NCBI GenBank assembly: GCA_046330935.1
Contig: JAXLRU010000018.1
Coordinates: forward strand, 1 to 21,774
Length of the DNA: 21,774 bases
From: JAXLRU01 sp046330935
GTDB taxonomy: Bacteria > Actinomycetota > Actinomycetes > Actinomycetales > Kineosporiaceae
Direction: 5' to 3'
Part shown: one piece after another, positions 1 through 5,584 of the stretch
Layout: every line of letters begins with the position of its first letter
How positions within the stretch are numbered: the first letter of the stretch is position 1
Notes under the pieces: generated by a model
Seen by the model: only the letters and a program-made list of their open reading frames with translations
What the model was told of the DNA's origin: nothing
Database searches by the model: none
Program-made: the position numbers and the translations under genes

Positions 1-593
1 ACGGCGTCCTCGTCCTCGATCGTCGCGACGTAGGCGGCGAAGTCGAGGCCCGCTCCGCTGGGGGCACCCGAGCCGACCACCGGCGCGGAGCTCTCCGGCA
101 CCTGCGGGACGTGCAGGTTCACCTGCGCGCGCAGCCCCGGCGCGGCGGCCAGCAGCTCGCGGACCCGCTGGGCCCAGCCCGCGTGGTGCTCCACGGAGTC
201 GAGGGTGGCGCAGCGGCGGGCGAGCCAGATCGTCGAGGCGCCCGAACCGTACTCGAAGACCCGTGCCGCGTCGCCGAGGCCCTGCAGGAACCCCGCGACG
301 CGGTCGGCGGCCTCGTAGGTCCACCACGGCAGGTCGAGGACGACGAGGTCCTCCGCCTGGTGGACGGCGAGCAGGGTGCGCAGGTGCGCGGCCGTGCCGC
401 GGGGTGCGGCCTGGGCGCGGCGGTCCCACGCCCGCAGCATGGCGGTGCCCTCCAGTGCCGAGCGGGCGCGTCCCACGACGGCGAGGTAGGCGTCGCGCAC
501 GGGCCCCGCGTCGGGGTCCAGGAGCGGCGTGCGAGGCTGCGGGGAGGTGGCGGGCTGCTCGGGCACCCGCGAAGTCTGCCACCGCGTCCCCAC
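1..593 (-). CDS. class I SAM-dependent methyltransferase-like protein, partial (C-terminus outside window)
   Basis: The minus strand reads open from about 593 to the left edge, giving at least 197 residues. The central segment reads VFEYGSGASTIWLARR followed by LDSVEHHAGW. This is a Rossmann methyltransferase motif I (E-x-G-x-G) and an acidic motif II, as in class I SAM-dependent methyltransferases found near glycan or cell-envelope genes. A preceding helix contains LDLPWWTYEAADRV. The substrate cannot be inferred. I chose the GTG at 593; a GTG at 566 is also possible, and neither has a strong ribosome binding site. The frame stays open further upstream, but it would then run into the divergent oxidoreductase gene that starts at 654. 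The gene lacks its 3' end only because the window stops. Confidence 0.72.
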   Translation of the reverse strand, partial: MGTRWQTSRVPEQPATSPQPRTPLLDPDAGPVRDAYLAVVGRARSALEGTAMLRAWDRRAQAAPRGTAAHLRTLLAVHQAEDLVVLDLPWWTYEAADRVAGFLQGLGDAARVFEYGSGASTIWLARRCATLDSVEHHAGWAQRVRELLAAAPGLRAQVNLHVPQVPESSAPVVGSGAPSGAGLDFAAYVATIEDEDA

Positions 594-641
594 CGCACGC
601 TCTCGAGGCGGCGGTCGGCAGCCGGGCAGGGTCGAGCAGGC

Positions 642-647
642 AGGAGG
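642..647 (+). promoter_or_regulatory. ribosome binding site deciding the PPOX start
   Basis: AGGAGG lies 6 nt before the ATG at 654. It selects this start over in-frame upstream ATGs (from 111), which would run through the divergent methyltransferase gene. Confidence 0.75.
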
Positions 648-653
648 CAGGTC

Positions 654-1109
654 ATGGCGATCGCGACGACGCGCAGGGTGGACGCCGAGGGGTTGCGGGA
701 GTTCCTCGCGACGCGCCGCAACCTCGTCCTGCTCACCTATCGCGCCGACGGCGGGCCCCAGCTCTCGCCCGTCACCGGTGCTCAGGCACCCGACGGTCGC
801 ATCCTCGTGGCCAGCTACCCGCGGCGCGCGAAGTCCGTGAACCTCGCCCGCGACCCGCGCTGCAGCCTCCTGGCGCTCGGCGAGGACTTCGGTGACGCCT
901 GGGTCCAGATCGACGGGACCGGCGAGGTGATCGGGGGCGAGGAAGGGGTCGAGGCCCTCGTCGAGTACTACCGGGCAGCGGCGGGGGAGCACCCGGACTG
1001 GGAGGACTACCGGCGCGCGATGCGGGAGCGCGACAAGGTGTGCCTCGCCGTCACGCCCGTGCGGTGGGGGCCGGTCGCCACCGGCGGCATCCCGCCCGAG
1101 TACGCCTGA
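654..1109 (+). CDS. PPOX-family (pyridoxamine 5'-phosphate oxidase-like / F420-dependent) oxidoreductase
   Basis: This 151-aa protein matches the small split-barrel flavin/F420-binding fold. It has an N-terminal helix (EGLREFLATRRNLVLLTY), the strand pair GGPQLSPVTG, then DGRILVASYPRRAKSVNLARDPRCSL. The last segment is the usual phosphate- and cofactor-contacting region of actinobacterial PPOX-class proteins. The C-terminus ends in VAVTPVRW-like strands. Length is normal for the family. Such enzymes reduce diverse substrates with FMNH2 or F420H2 in the cytoplasm; cofactor and substrate are not shown here. The start is set by AGGAGG at 642-647. It is divergent from the methyltransferase and separated from recC by about 140 bp. 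Confidence 0.85.
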   Translation: MAIATTRRVDAEGLREFLATRRNLVLLTYRADGGPQLSPVTGAQAPDGRILVASYPRRAKSVNLARDPRCSLLALGEDFGDAWVQIDGTGEVIGGEEGVEALVEYYRAAAGEHPDWEDYRRAMRERDKVCLAVTPVRWGPVATGGIPPEYA

Positions 1110-1195
1110 GCAGGCCGCGCCCTCCCCAGGCCCGACGCCGCACCGATCGCGACGCGCGGATGTGGACGAACCGCCGCACCGCGCCGGAGGGCACG

Positions 1196-1201
1196 TAGGG
1201 T
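1196..1201 (+). promoter_or_regulatory. possible -10 box of the recC promoter
   Basis: TAGGGT fits the actinobacterial TANNNT -10 pattern and lies about 48 nt before the recC GTG. The same hexamer occurs as a plausible -10 before radA and before the large SGNH gene. No convincing -35 box is seen, so this is weak. Confidence 0.3.
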
Positions 1202-1248
1202 CGGCTTCCGATCAGAGCCGTACGAGGCCCGGGACGAGGGGGTGGGGT

Positions 1249-1863
1249 GTGCTGCACGTCCACCGTGCCGTGCGCGCGGACGCGCTCGTCCCCCCGCTCG
1301 CCGCGGTGCTGGCCACGCCCGCGCCCGACCCGTTCGCCGCGGAGGTGCTCGCCGTCCCCACCAAGGGCGTCGAACGCTGGCTCGCCCAACGTCTGTCCCA
1401 CCATCTCGGCGCCTCGGGTACGGAGGCGGGCGTCTGCGCCAACGTCCGCTTCGACAGCCCGGGTGCGATCGTGCGCGGGGCGCTCACCCAGCTGCGCGCC
1501 GGGTCCGGCGCGGGCGAGGAGGACCCGTGGCGGCCCGAGGCGCTCGCCTGGTCGCTGGCGGCCGTCCTCGGCGACGTCCTGGAGCGCCCCTGGGCGGCGC
1601 CGCTGCACCGCTACCTCTCCGGCGGGGAGGACCCGCGGGGTCGACGGCTCACCCTCGCCCGGCGCCTCGCCGACCTGTTCGCCGCCTACGGGGCGGCCAG
1701 GCCCGATCTCGTGCTCGCGTGGTCGGCCACGTCCGAGGGGCGCTCAGGGTTCGGCCCCGCCGCTGGACCCCCGGACACCGACGGCGCCGGCCTGCCGCTG
1801 CCGGAGGACCTGGCCTGGCAGCCGCACCTGTGGCGCGCCGTCGAGGCGGCCGTGGGGGGGGGC
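1249..1863 (+). pseudogene. recC: exonuclease V subunit gamma (RecC), N-terminal fragment only
   Basis: The first ~205 residues read as a typical actinobacterial RecC N-terminus: LHVHRAVRADALVPPLAAVL, DPFAAEVLAVPTKGVERWLAQ, a GVCANVRF segment, then LAWQPHLWRAV. RecC is the non-catalytic subunit of RecBCD that recognises Chi and channels DNA, and is normally about 1,100 residues. The GTG at 1249 has a GAGGGGG ribosome binding site 7-8 nt upstream. The homologous reading stops at VEAAVGGG, where the DNA becomes runs of 9 G, 11 C, 18 C, 5 G, 8 C and 7 C. The frame then continues to a stop at 2094 with only proline/arginine low complexity. No recB or recD follows. The break looks like a misassembly or collapsed deletion rather than an evolved short protein. 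Confidence 0.8.
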
Positions 1864-1927
1864 GACCCCCCCCCCCGCCCGCCCCCCCCCCCCCCCCCCG
1901 GGGGCCCCCCCCGGCGGGCGCCCCCCC
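1854..1927. repeat. G/C homopolymer tract interrupting recC
   Basis: Nine G (1854-1862), eleven C (1866-1876), eighteen C (1882-1899), five G, eight C (1905-1912) and seven C (1921-1927) lie within 74 bp. Nothing else in the window resembles this. It sits exactly where RecC homology ends, which suggests low-quality reads, a gap fill or a join. Confidence 0.85.
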
Positions 1928-2000
1928 GCCGCCGTTTGCCCGCCCTCGCGGCGTGGTGGTCCTCCGGCGGTCGCGCTCGCCCGCGCCGGGTGCGGACGTG

Positions 2001-2069
2001 CAGATGCGCAGGTTCCGTGGCGCCGCACGGGGTCGGGCACGGCGTGTCCTCACGGAACCTGCGCATCTG
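2001..2069. repeat. 69-nt dispersed palindromic repeat, copy 1
   Basis: A perfect 19-bp inverted repeat (CAGATGCGCAGGTTCCGTG at 2001-2019 and its complement at 2051-2069) encloses a 31-nt loop. The second copy at 18428-18495 has the same outer CAGATGCGC/GCGCATCTG ends and inner CCGTG/CACGG, with a different core and loop. Both copies lie outside genes, 3' of minus-strand genes. It may form a long hairpin in RNA and act as a terminator or mRNA 3' stabiliser, or be a REP-like miniature element. Confidence 0.75.
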
Positions 2070-2112
2070 GCGGGGGGCCCGGGGGCGCGAGTAGCGCGGA
2101 CCGGCCGTCCCG

Positions 2113-2166
2113 GGGCCCCTGCGGGCCCCGCCCGGCCGCGCCGCGACCGCCCCGGGCCCCTGCGGG
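2113..2166. repeat. short direct repeat GGGCCCCTGCGGG
   Basis: The 13-mer GGGCCCCTGCGGG occurs at 2113-2125 and 2154-2166 in the otherwise uncoded stretch between the broken recC region and the baeRF gene. In such GC-rich DNA it may be fortuitous. The rest of 1928-2220 holds the palindromic repeat and a small hairpin but no recognisable gene. Confidence 0.35.
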
Positions 2167-2197
2167 ACCGTCCGGGTCACAGCCTCGCGGACGGTCC
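2165..2197 (-). terminator. candidate hairpin terminator of the baeRF gene
   Basis: GGACCGTCCG (2165-2174) and its exact complement CGGACGGTCC (2188-2197) flank a 13-nt loop, 24 bp beyond the baeRF stop codon. There is no U-tract, which is common for actinobacterial hairpin terminators. Function is inferred. Confidence 0.45.
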
Positions 2198-2220
2198 GGA
2201 GCCGGTGCGGCTCGGGCGGA

Positions 2221-3384
2221 TCAGCCGCGCACGGTCACCGCCACCCGCTCGCGGTCGCCCAGCCCGCCGTCGCGGACCAGGGCGACCCATCCGCCGCGGC
2301 TGAGCACCGTCTCGATCAGCTCGTCGACGAGGTCGTCGATGACGTCGGGTGCCTCCACGTCCTCCGCGGGTACCGCGAGGTCGCCGTCGCGGATCAGCCG
2401 CGCCGGGTAGCGGAAACTCTCCTCCACCGCGAGCATCTCGGGGCGCTCGGTCCGCGCCGCGAGCCAGGCCGCGGCCACGCCCACCGCCACCCGGTGCTGC
2501 CCGGTGCGCTCGTCGAGCAGGGCCAGGGCCTCCTTCTCGCGCGAGTGCAGGTAGTCCTCGATCACCGGCCTGGTGCGGGCGGCGAGGTCGGGCAGCCGGG
2601 CGTGGTCGAAGACCCCGTACAGGTGCCCGGCGCAGCGCTGCAGGTGCTTGCTCACCTGCCGGAACGCGGCGAGCTGGCGCTGCGGACCGGCCAGCACGAC
2701 GGGCGCGGGATGCAGCCGCAGGTAGGCGCCGAGGGCGCGGTCCACCGCCCGCATCGTGGCGGGCGACTCGGGGTCGCCGAGCAGCTTCAGGTCGAGCGGG
2801 AATGCGCCGCCGCGGGCCGGCGACAGCCGCCCCGTGGCGCCGTCGAACAGCTGGGCCCGGTGCGCGCCGAGCACGAGGACCGCGTGGCGGGGAGTGCGGT
2901 GCAGGGCGAGCACCAGGTCGCGGGTCGCGAACGTGGGGTCGATCACGGCCCGGTCCTCGACGCCCACCGGCAGGTGGACGATCCGCGCGATCCGCTCACT
3001 GGCGTAGACGGCGAGGCCCCGGTCGGTCGCCGAGTCCATCGCCTCGTCGACGAGCCGCTCCACCGTGCGGGGGAGGTCGGCCGGCACGTAGGCGGGGTCG
3101 CTGCGCAGCCGGGCCAGGGCCTGGGTCTGCAGCCGCAACAGGTTCGCCGCGTCGTCCCTGCTCAGGCGGGGCCCCGGGGTGGTGCTCAGGAGCAGCGACA
3201 CCGACGGGTAGCTGCGCTCGGTGGCCAGCAGCGTGACCAGGGCCGGGGTGAGGTGCGAGGACGGCGTGCGCCCGCGGTGGCCCGCCGCCTCCGGCGCCGC
3301 GGGGGCGGGGGCGAGCTGCGGGGCGGGGGGCGCCTGCGTGGCGATCGTCGGGAGTGCGCTCGGGGACAGGGGGCCTGCGGTCAT
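2221..3384 (-). CDS. baeRF-like (bacterial archaeo-eukaryotic release factor-like) domain protein
   Basis: A 387-aa cytoplasmic protein. After a proline/alanine-rich, probably disordered N-terminus (residues 1-40), it reads YPSVSLLLSTTPGPRLSRDD, then a helical segment ending VERLVDEAMD. A core follows with RGLAVYASERIARIVHLP, TFATRDLVLALHR and AVLVLGAHRAQLFDG, and the C-terminus is helical and acidic. This order matches the baeRF3-type proteins, which share the eRF1/pelota central fold and are thought to act on ribosomes or tRNA; members are often mislabelled as chemotaxis proteins. The start is supported by GAGGAGG 7 nt upstream. It lies 67 bp downstream of terC and may be co-transcribed from the terC promoter. 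The exact activity is unknown. Confidence 0.7.
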   Translation of the reverse strand: MTAGPLSPSALPTIATQAPPAPQLAPAPAAPEAAGHRGRTPSSHLTPALVTLLATERSYPSVSLLLSTTPGPRLSRDDAANLLRLQTQALARLRSDPAYVPADLPRTVERLVDEAMDSATDRGLAVYASERIARIVHLPVGVEDRAVIDPTFATRDLVLALHRTPRHAVLVLGAHRAQLFDGATGRLSPARGGAFPLDLKLLGDPESPATMRAVDRALGAYLRLHPAPVVLAGPQRQLAAFRQVSKHLQRCAGHLYGVFDHARLPDLAARTRPVIEDYLHSREKEALALLDERTGQHRVAVGVAAAWLAARTERPEMLAVEESFRYPARLIRDGDLAVPAEDVEAPDVIDDLVDELIETVLSRGGWVALVRDGGLGDRERVAVTVRG

Positions 3385-3451
3385 GGGACGTCCTCCTCGT
3401 CGGGGGTGGTGCGGATCGGTGCAGGGGCGGTCCTGGGTGATCGGGTGCGGG

Positions 3452-4480
3452 TCAGCGCAGGGCGGGCTCGGCCGGGCCCTGGTCGGGCTGGGGGTCGGAG
3501 GGCTGGGGGTCGGAGGGCTGGTTGTCGGACGGCTGGGGGTCGGAGGGCTGGGACTCGGACGGCGGGGCGACGGCGCCGCGGGTGCTGCGCAGGCTGGTCA
3601 CGACGCCGATGGTGATGACGACGGCGATGGCGGCGAAGGAGGCCCACGAGGGCACCTTGACCACGTCGTGGAGCAGGAGCTTCACGCCGACCAGGGCGAG
3701 GACGACCGCGAGCGCGGTGGTCAGGTGGACGAACCGGTGCATGAGGTCGGCGAGGAGGAAGTAGAGGGCGCGCAGGCCGAGGATGGCGAACGCGTTGCTG
3801 GTGAAGACGAGGAACGGGTCCTGCGTGACGGCGAAGCTGGCGGGGATGGAGTCGACGGCGAAGATCACGTCGGTGATCTCGACGGCGACCAGGACGACGA
3901 ACAGCGGGGTCGCGACCCAGCGCCCGGCCTGGCGTACCCAGAACCGCTGCCCGTGGTACTCGGTGGTGGTGGGCAGCACCCGGCCGACGAGCCGCACGAT
4001 CCGGTTCTGCGAGGGGTCGGGGTGGGCGCCGCGGCGGCGGAGCATGAGCACGGCGCTGACGAGCAGGATGATCCCGAAGACGTAGAGCAGCCCGGCGAAG
4101 CGTTCGAGGGCGTAGGCGCCGGCGGCGATGAAGATGCCGCGCAGCACGAGCGCGCCGAGCACGCCGTAGAACAGGACGCGGTGCTGGTACTCGCGGGGGA
4201 CCGCGAAGGAGGCGAACAGGACGGCGAAGACGGCGACGTTGTCGACGGCGAGCGTCTTCTCGATCAGGTAGCCGGAGAAGTACTGGGTGGCGGGGTCCCA
4301 GCCGGCGACGACGGCGAGGAGCACGCCGAAGCCGATGCCGAGCCCGACCCAGACCGCGCTCCAGGCGGCGGCCTCGCGGACGCCGATGACGTGGGCCTTG
4401 CGGTGGGCGAGCAGGTCGACGGCGAGCATCACGACGATGGCGACGACGACGGCGATCCAGGCCGCCGGGGTGACGGTCAT
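3452..4480 (-). CDS. TerC/Alx family integral membrane metal (Mn2+) exporter
   Basis: A 342-aa polytopic membrane protein with about nine hydrophobic segments. Acidic residues lie within membrane segments where TerC/Alx/YceF proteins carry them: VVMLAVDLL near the N-terminus, YLIEKTLAVDNVAVF in the middle, and VAVEITDVIFAVDSIPA in the second half. These residues are characteristic of the TerC fold, whose members export Mn2+ or load metal onto secreted proteins. The C-terminus is a proline/serine/aspartate tail made of QPSDP-like pentapeptides. The ATG at 4480 has GGAGG 5 nt upstream; an extended form starting at 4774 would translate the riboswitch and is unlikely. Regulation appears to be by a yybP-ykoY element immediately upstream, which supports a manganese role. 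Confidence 0.88.
   Translation of the reverse strand: MTVTPAAWIAVVVAIVVMLAVDLLAHRKAHVIGVREAAAWSAVWVGLGIGFGVLLAVVAGWDPATQYFSGYLIEKTLAVDNVAVFAVLFASFAVPREYQHRVLFYGVLGALVLRGIFIAAGAYALERFAGLLYVFGIILLVSAVLMLRRRGAHPDPSQNRIVRLVGRVLPTTTEYHGQRFWVRQAGRWVATPLFVVLVAVEITDVIFAVDSIPASFAVTQDPFLVFTSNAFAILGLRALYFLLADLMHRFVHLTTALAVVLALVGVKLLLHDVVKVPSWASFAAIAVVITIGVVTSLRSTRGAVAPPSESQPSDPQPSDNQPSDPQPSDPQPDQGPAEPALR
3486..3560. repeat. five 15-bp tandem repeats coding the TerC C-terminal tail
   Basis: Five consecutive copies of GGCTGGGGGTCGGAG, with minor changes in units 3 and 5, encode the pentapeptide repeat QPSDP at the end of TerC. The period is a multiple of three, so copy-number change would alter tail length without frameshift. 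Confidence 0.8.
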
Positions 4481-4485
4481 ACGAG

Positions 4486-4516
4486 CCTCCGAAACCGTGG
4501 TGAACGGGTTCGGAGG
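4486..4516 (-). promoter_or_regulatory. ribosome-binding-site sequestering stem of the terC riboswitch
   Basis: In the terC transcript, CCUCCGAACC (4516-4507) can pair with GGUUUCGGAGG (4496-4486) across a 10-nt loop with one bulged base. The second arm contains the GGAGG ribosome binding site of terC. The first arm's CCUCC is also the 3' half of the aptamer's closing helix, so the two pairings exclude each other. This is the layout of a translational ON switch: metal-bound aptamer frees the ribosome binding site. Confidence 0.6.
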
Positions 4517-4607
4517 TCTCCCCCTCGGGCCGGTGTGGCCCGCCCGCACCCCGGAAGCCGCGGGGGCTTCGTACTGACGAGGTGCGGGTATCGGGGTACT
4601 CCCCTCC
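4512..4607 (-). ncRNA. yybP-ykoY (manganese) riboswitch aptamer upstream of terC
   Basis: The terC leader contains GGAGGGGAGTA at its 5' end (4607-4597), CGTCAGTACG in the middle and GAGACCTCC at its 3' end (4520-4512). These match the conserved 5' loop (GGGGAGUA), the central GUCA-type loop and the AGACCU loop of yybP-ykoY riboswitches, with GGAGG/CCTCC forming the closing helix. The element lies directly before a TerC-family gene, a standard genomic partner. It binds Mn2+ and switches on efflux genes. The length of ~96 nt is normal. Confidence 0.8.
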
Positions 4608-4616
4608 TGCCCCTCT

Positions 4617-4645
4617 AGATTCACGAACTCCAGTTCGTATGTCAA
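4617..4645 (-). promoter_or_regulatory. terC promoter
   Basis: On the minus strand, a perfect TTGACA (4645-4640) is followed after 17 bp by GAATCT (4622-4617). The predicted transcript begins a few bases later, just 5' of the riboswitch aptamer, which supports the call. The -10 is weak, so an activator or an alternative -10 is possible. Confidence 0.55.
4623..4638. promoter_or_regulatory. perfect 16-bp palindrome resembling a LexA (SOS) box
   Basis: ACGAACTCCAGTTCGT is two 7-bp arms around CC. Its core CGAAC-N4-GTTCG fits the actinobacterial LexA box TCGAAC-N4-GTTCGA at 10 of 12 defined positions. It sits in the 17-bp spacer between the TTGACA box and the possible -10 of the terC promoter, and 39 bp before the GNAT start codon. 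A repressor here could control either gene. Confidence 0.5.
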
Positions 4646-4677
4646 GAGGTGGAGGAGGGTCTGGCAGGATCGCCGCC

Positions 4678-5247
4678 GTGAGTGACGCGTCCGCCCCGCC
4701 CGTCGCGCAGCCTCCGCAGCCCCCGTTCGCCCTGCGCCGGGCCCGCACCCACGACGTCCCCGGCATGCAGGCACTGGTCAACGCCTACGCCGGGCAGCGG
4801 ATCCTGCTGGCCAAGGAGCGCGTCACCCTCTACGAGGACATCCAGGAGTTCCGGGTGGCCGAGGACGCCGCGGGCGTGCTCATCGGCTGCGGCGCGCTGC
4901 ACGTCATGTGGCACGACCTCGCCGAGGTGCGCACCCTCGCCGTCGACCCGGCGTGGCGGGGCAAGGGCGTCGGGAAGGCGCTGCTGGAGTCGCTGATCGC
5001 GCAGTCGCGTGCCCTCGGCGTCCGGCGACTGTTCTGCCTGACGTTCGAGACCCGGTTCTTCGGCTCCTACGGGTTCGTGCCGATCGAGGGCACGCCCGTC
5101 GAGCCCGAGGCCCTCGCCGAGCTGCTGCAGTCGCGCGACGAGGGGGTCGCGGAGTTCCTCGACCTCGCCCGGGTGAAGCCCAACACGCTGGGCAACACGC
5201 GCATGCTGCTCGACCTCGGCGAGCCCGCCGACTCCGGGCGCGGCTGA
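4678..5247 (+). CDS. GNAT N-acetyltransferase, ArgA-like amino-acid N-acetyltransferase
   Basis: A 189-aa single-domain GNAT protein. It opens with a disordered proline-rich stretch, then FALRRARTHDVPGMQALVNAYA. The acetyl-CoA motif is VRTLAVDPAWRGKGVGKALL (R-G-K-G-V-G), followed by RLFCLTFETRFFGSYGFVPI. The KERVTLYEDIQEF segment and overall length resemble the short actinobacterial amino-acid N-acetyltransferases (Rv2747 type) that make N-acetylglutamate, the first step of arginine synthesis. Substrate assignment is by resemblance only. The GTG at 4678 is preceded by CAGGAT 7 nt upstream, which may be a -10 box for a leaderless mRNA. An in-frame ATG at 4639 is possible but abuts the palindrome and lacks a ribosome binding site. 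Confidence 0.75.
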   Translation: MSDASAPPVAQPPQPPFALRRARTHDVPGMQALVNAYAGQRILLAKERVTLYEDIQEFRVAEDAAGVLIGCGALHVMWHDLAEVRTLAVDPAWRGKGVGKALLESLIAQSRALGVRRLFCLTFETRFFGSYGFVPIEGTPVEPEALAELLQSRDEGVAEFLDLARVKPNTLGNTRMLLDLGEPADSGRG

Positions 5248-5257
5248 CGCGCCGCGC
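5238..5257. terminator. small hairpin between convergent genes
   Basis: GCGCGGC (5238-5244) and GCCGCGC (5251-5257) can form a 7-bp stem with a 6-nt loop that contains the GNAT stop codon. It fills the gap to the convergent zinc-ribbon gene and could end transcription from either side. Stem length is modest. Confidence 0.35.
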
Positions 5258-5449
5258 TCAGTCGATGTCGAAGTACGAGCGCCCGCCCCAGAAGTGCAGG
5301 ACGTAGCTGCACTGCGTGCAGATGAGCAGCGTCATCCGGTGGTTGGTGAAGCCCCACTTGGACTCCTGCCGTGACTCCTCCTGATGGAAGGAGGTGTTGC
5401 GGCACAGGGGGCAGGCGAGGTCGGGGCGCTGGACGGGGGCGGAGGGCAC
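5258..5449 (-). CDS. small zinc ribbon protein (63 aa)
   Basis: A 63-residue protein with two knuckles, CPLC and CTQC, about 32 residues apart, the layout of a single zinc ribbon. Between them lies SFHQEESRQESKWGFTNHRM, and the end reads LHFWGGRSYFDID, rich in aromatic residues. I chose the GTG at 5449 because GGGAG lies 6 nt upstream and the knuckle begins soon after; an upstream start at 5617 would run through the promoter of the divergent DUF2975 gene. Such mini ribbons usually bind nucleic acid or protein, but no specific role can be assigned. Confidence 0.7.
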   Translation of the reverse strand: MPSAPVQRPDLACPLCRNTSFHQEESRQESKWGFTNHRMTLLICTQCSYVLHFWGGRSYFDID

Positions 5450-5523
5450 GGCGGGCTCCCGGAGGTCGAGAAGGCGGTGGGGGTGCGCAGCACGGACGCG
5501 GGCGCGCCCCCGCCGGTTCCCCC

Positions 5524-5552
5524 TTGACGCCAGGGCCGTACTTATCGACAAT
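5524..5552 (+). promoter_or_regulatory. promoter of the DUF2975-XRE operon
   Basis: TTGACG (5524-5529) and GACAAT (5547-5552) are separated by exactly 17 bp, a good sigma-70-type match. The -10 lies inside the first operator repeat. Transcription should start near 5559, just before the ribosome binding site AGGAG at 5573-5577. Confidence 0.65.
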
Positions 5553-5572
5553 CGATACATCGACAATCGATA
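5543..5572. promoter_or_regulatory. tandem operator, two copies of ATCGACAATCGATA
   Basis: ATCGACAATCGATA occurs at 5544-5557 and 5559-5572. The first copy, with the T at 5543, is a perfect inverted repeat TATCGA-CAA-TCGATA, and the second is palindromic over ATCGA-CAA-TCGAT. They cover the -10 and the predicted transcription start. The likely ligand is the XRE regulator encoded by the second gene of the operon, giving autorepression. Confidence 0.65.
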
Positions 5573-5584
5573 AGGAGCACGGCC

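Noticed and set aside
1051..1608. Minus-strand 185-codon frame over the recC start
   Set aside because: Antisense to RecC, whose protein motifs are clear.
1854..1927. The G/C runs as a functional G-quadruplex or phase-variable tract
   Set aside because: Six separate long homopolymers ending protein homology are better explained by an assembly artefact, pending read inspection.
3221..4618. Plus-strand open frame of 465 codons
   Set aside because: Antisense to terC. The product is low-complexity Gly/Asp/Glu, explained by reading TerC codons backwards.
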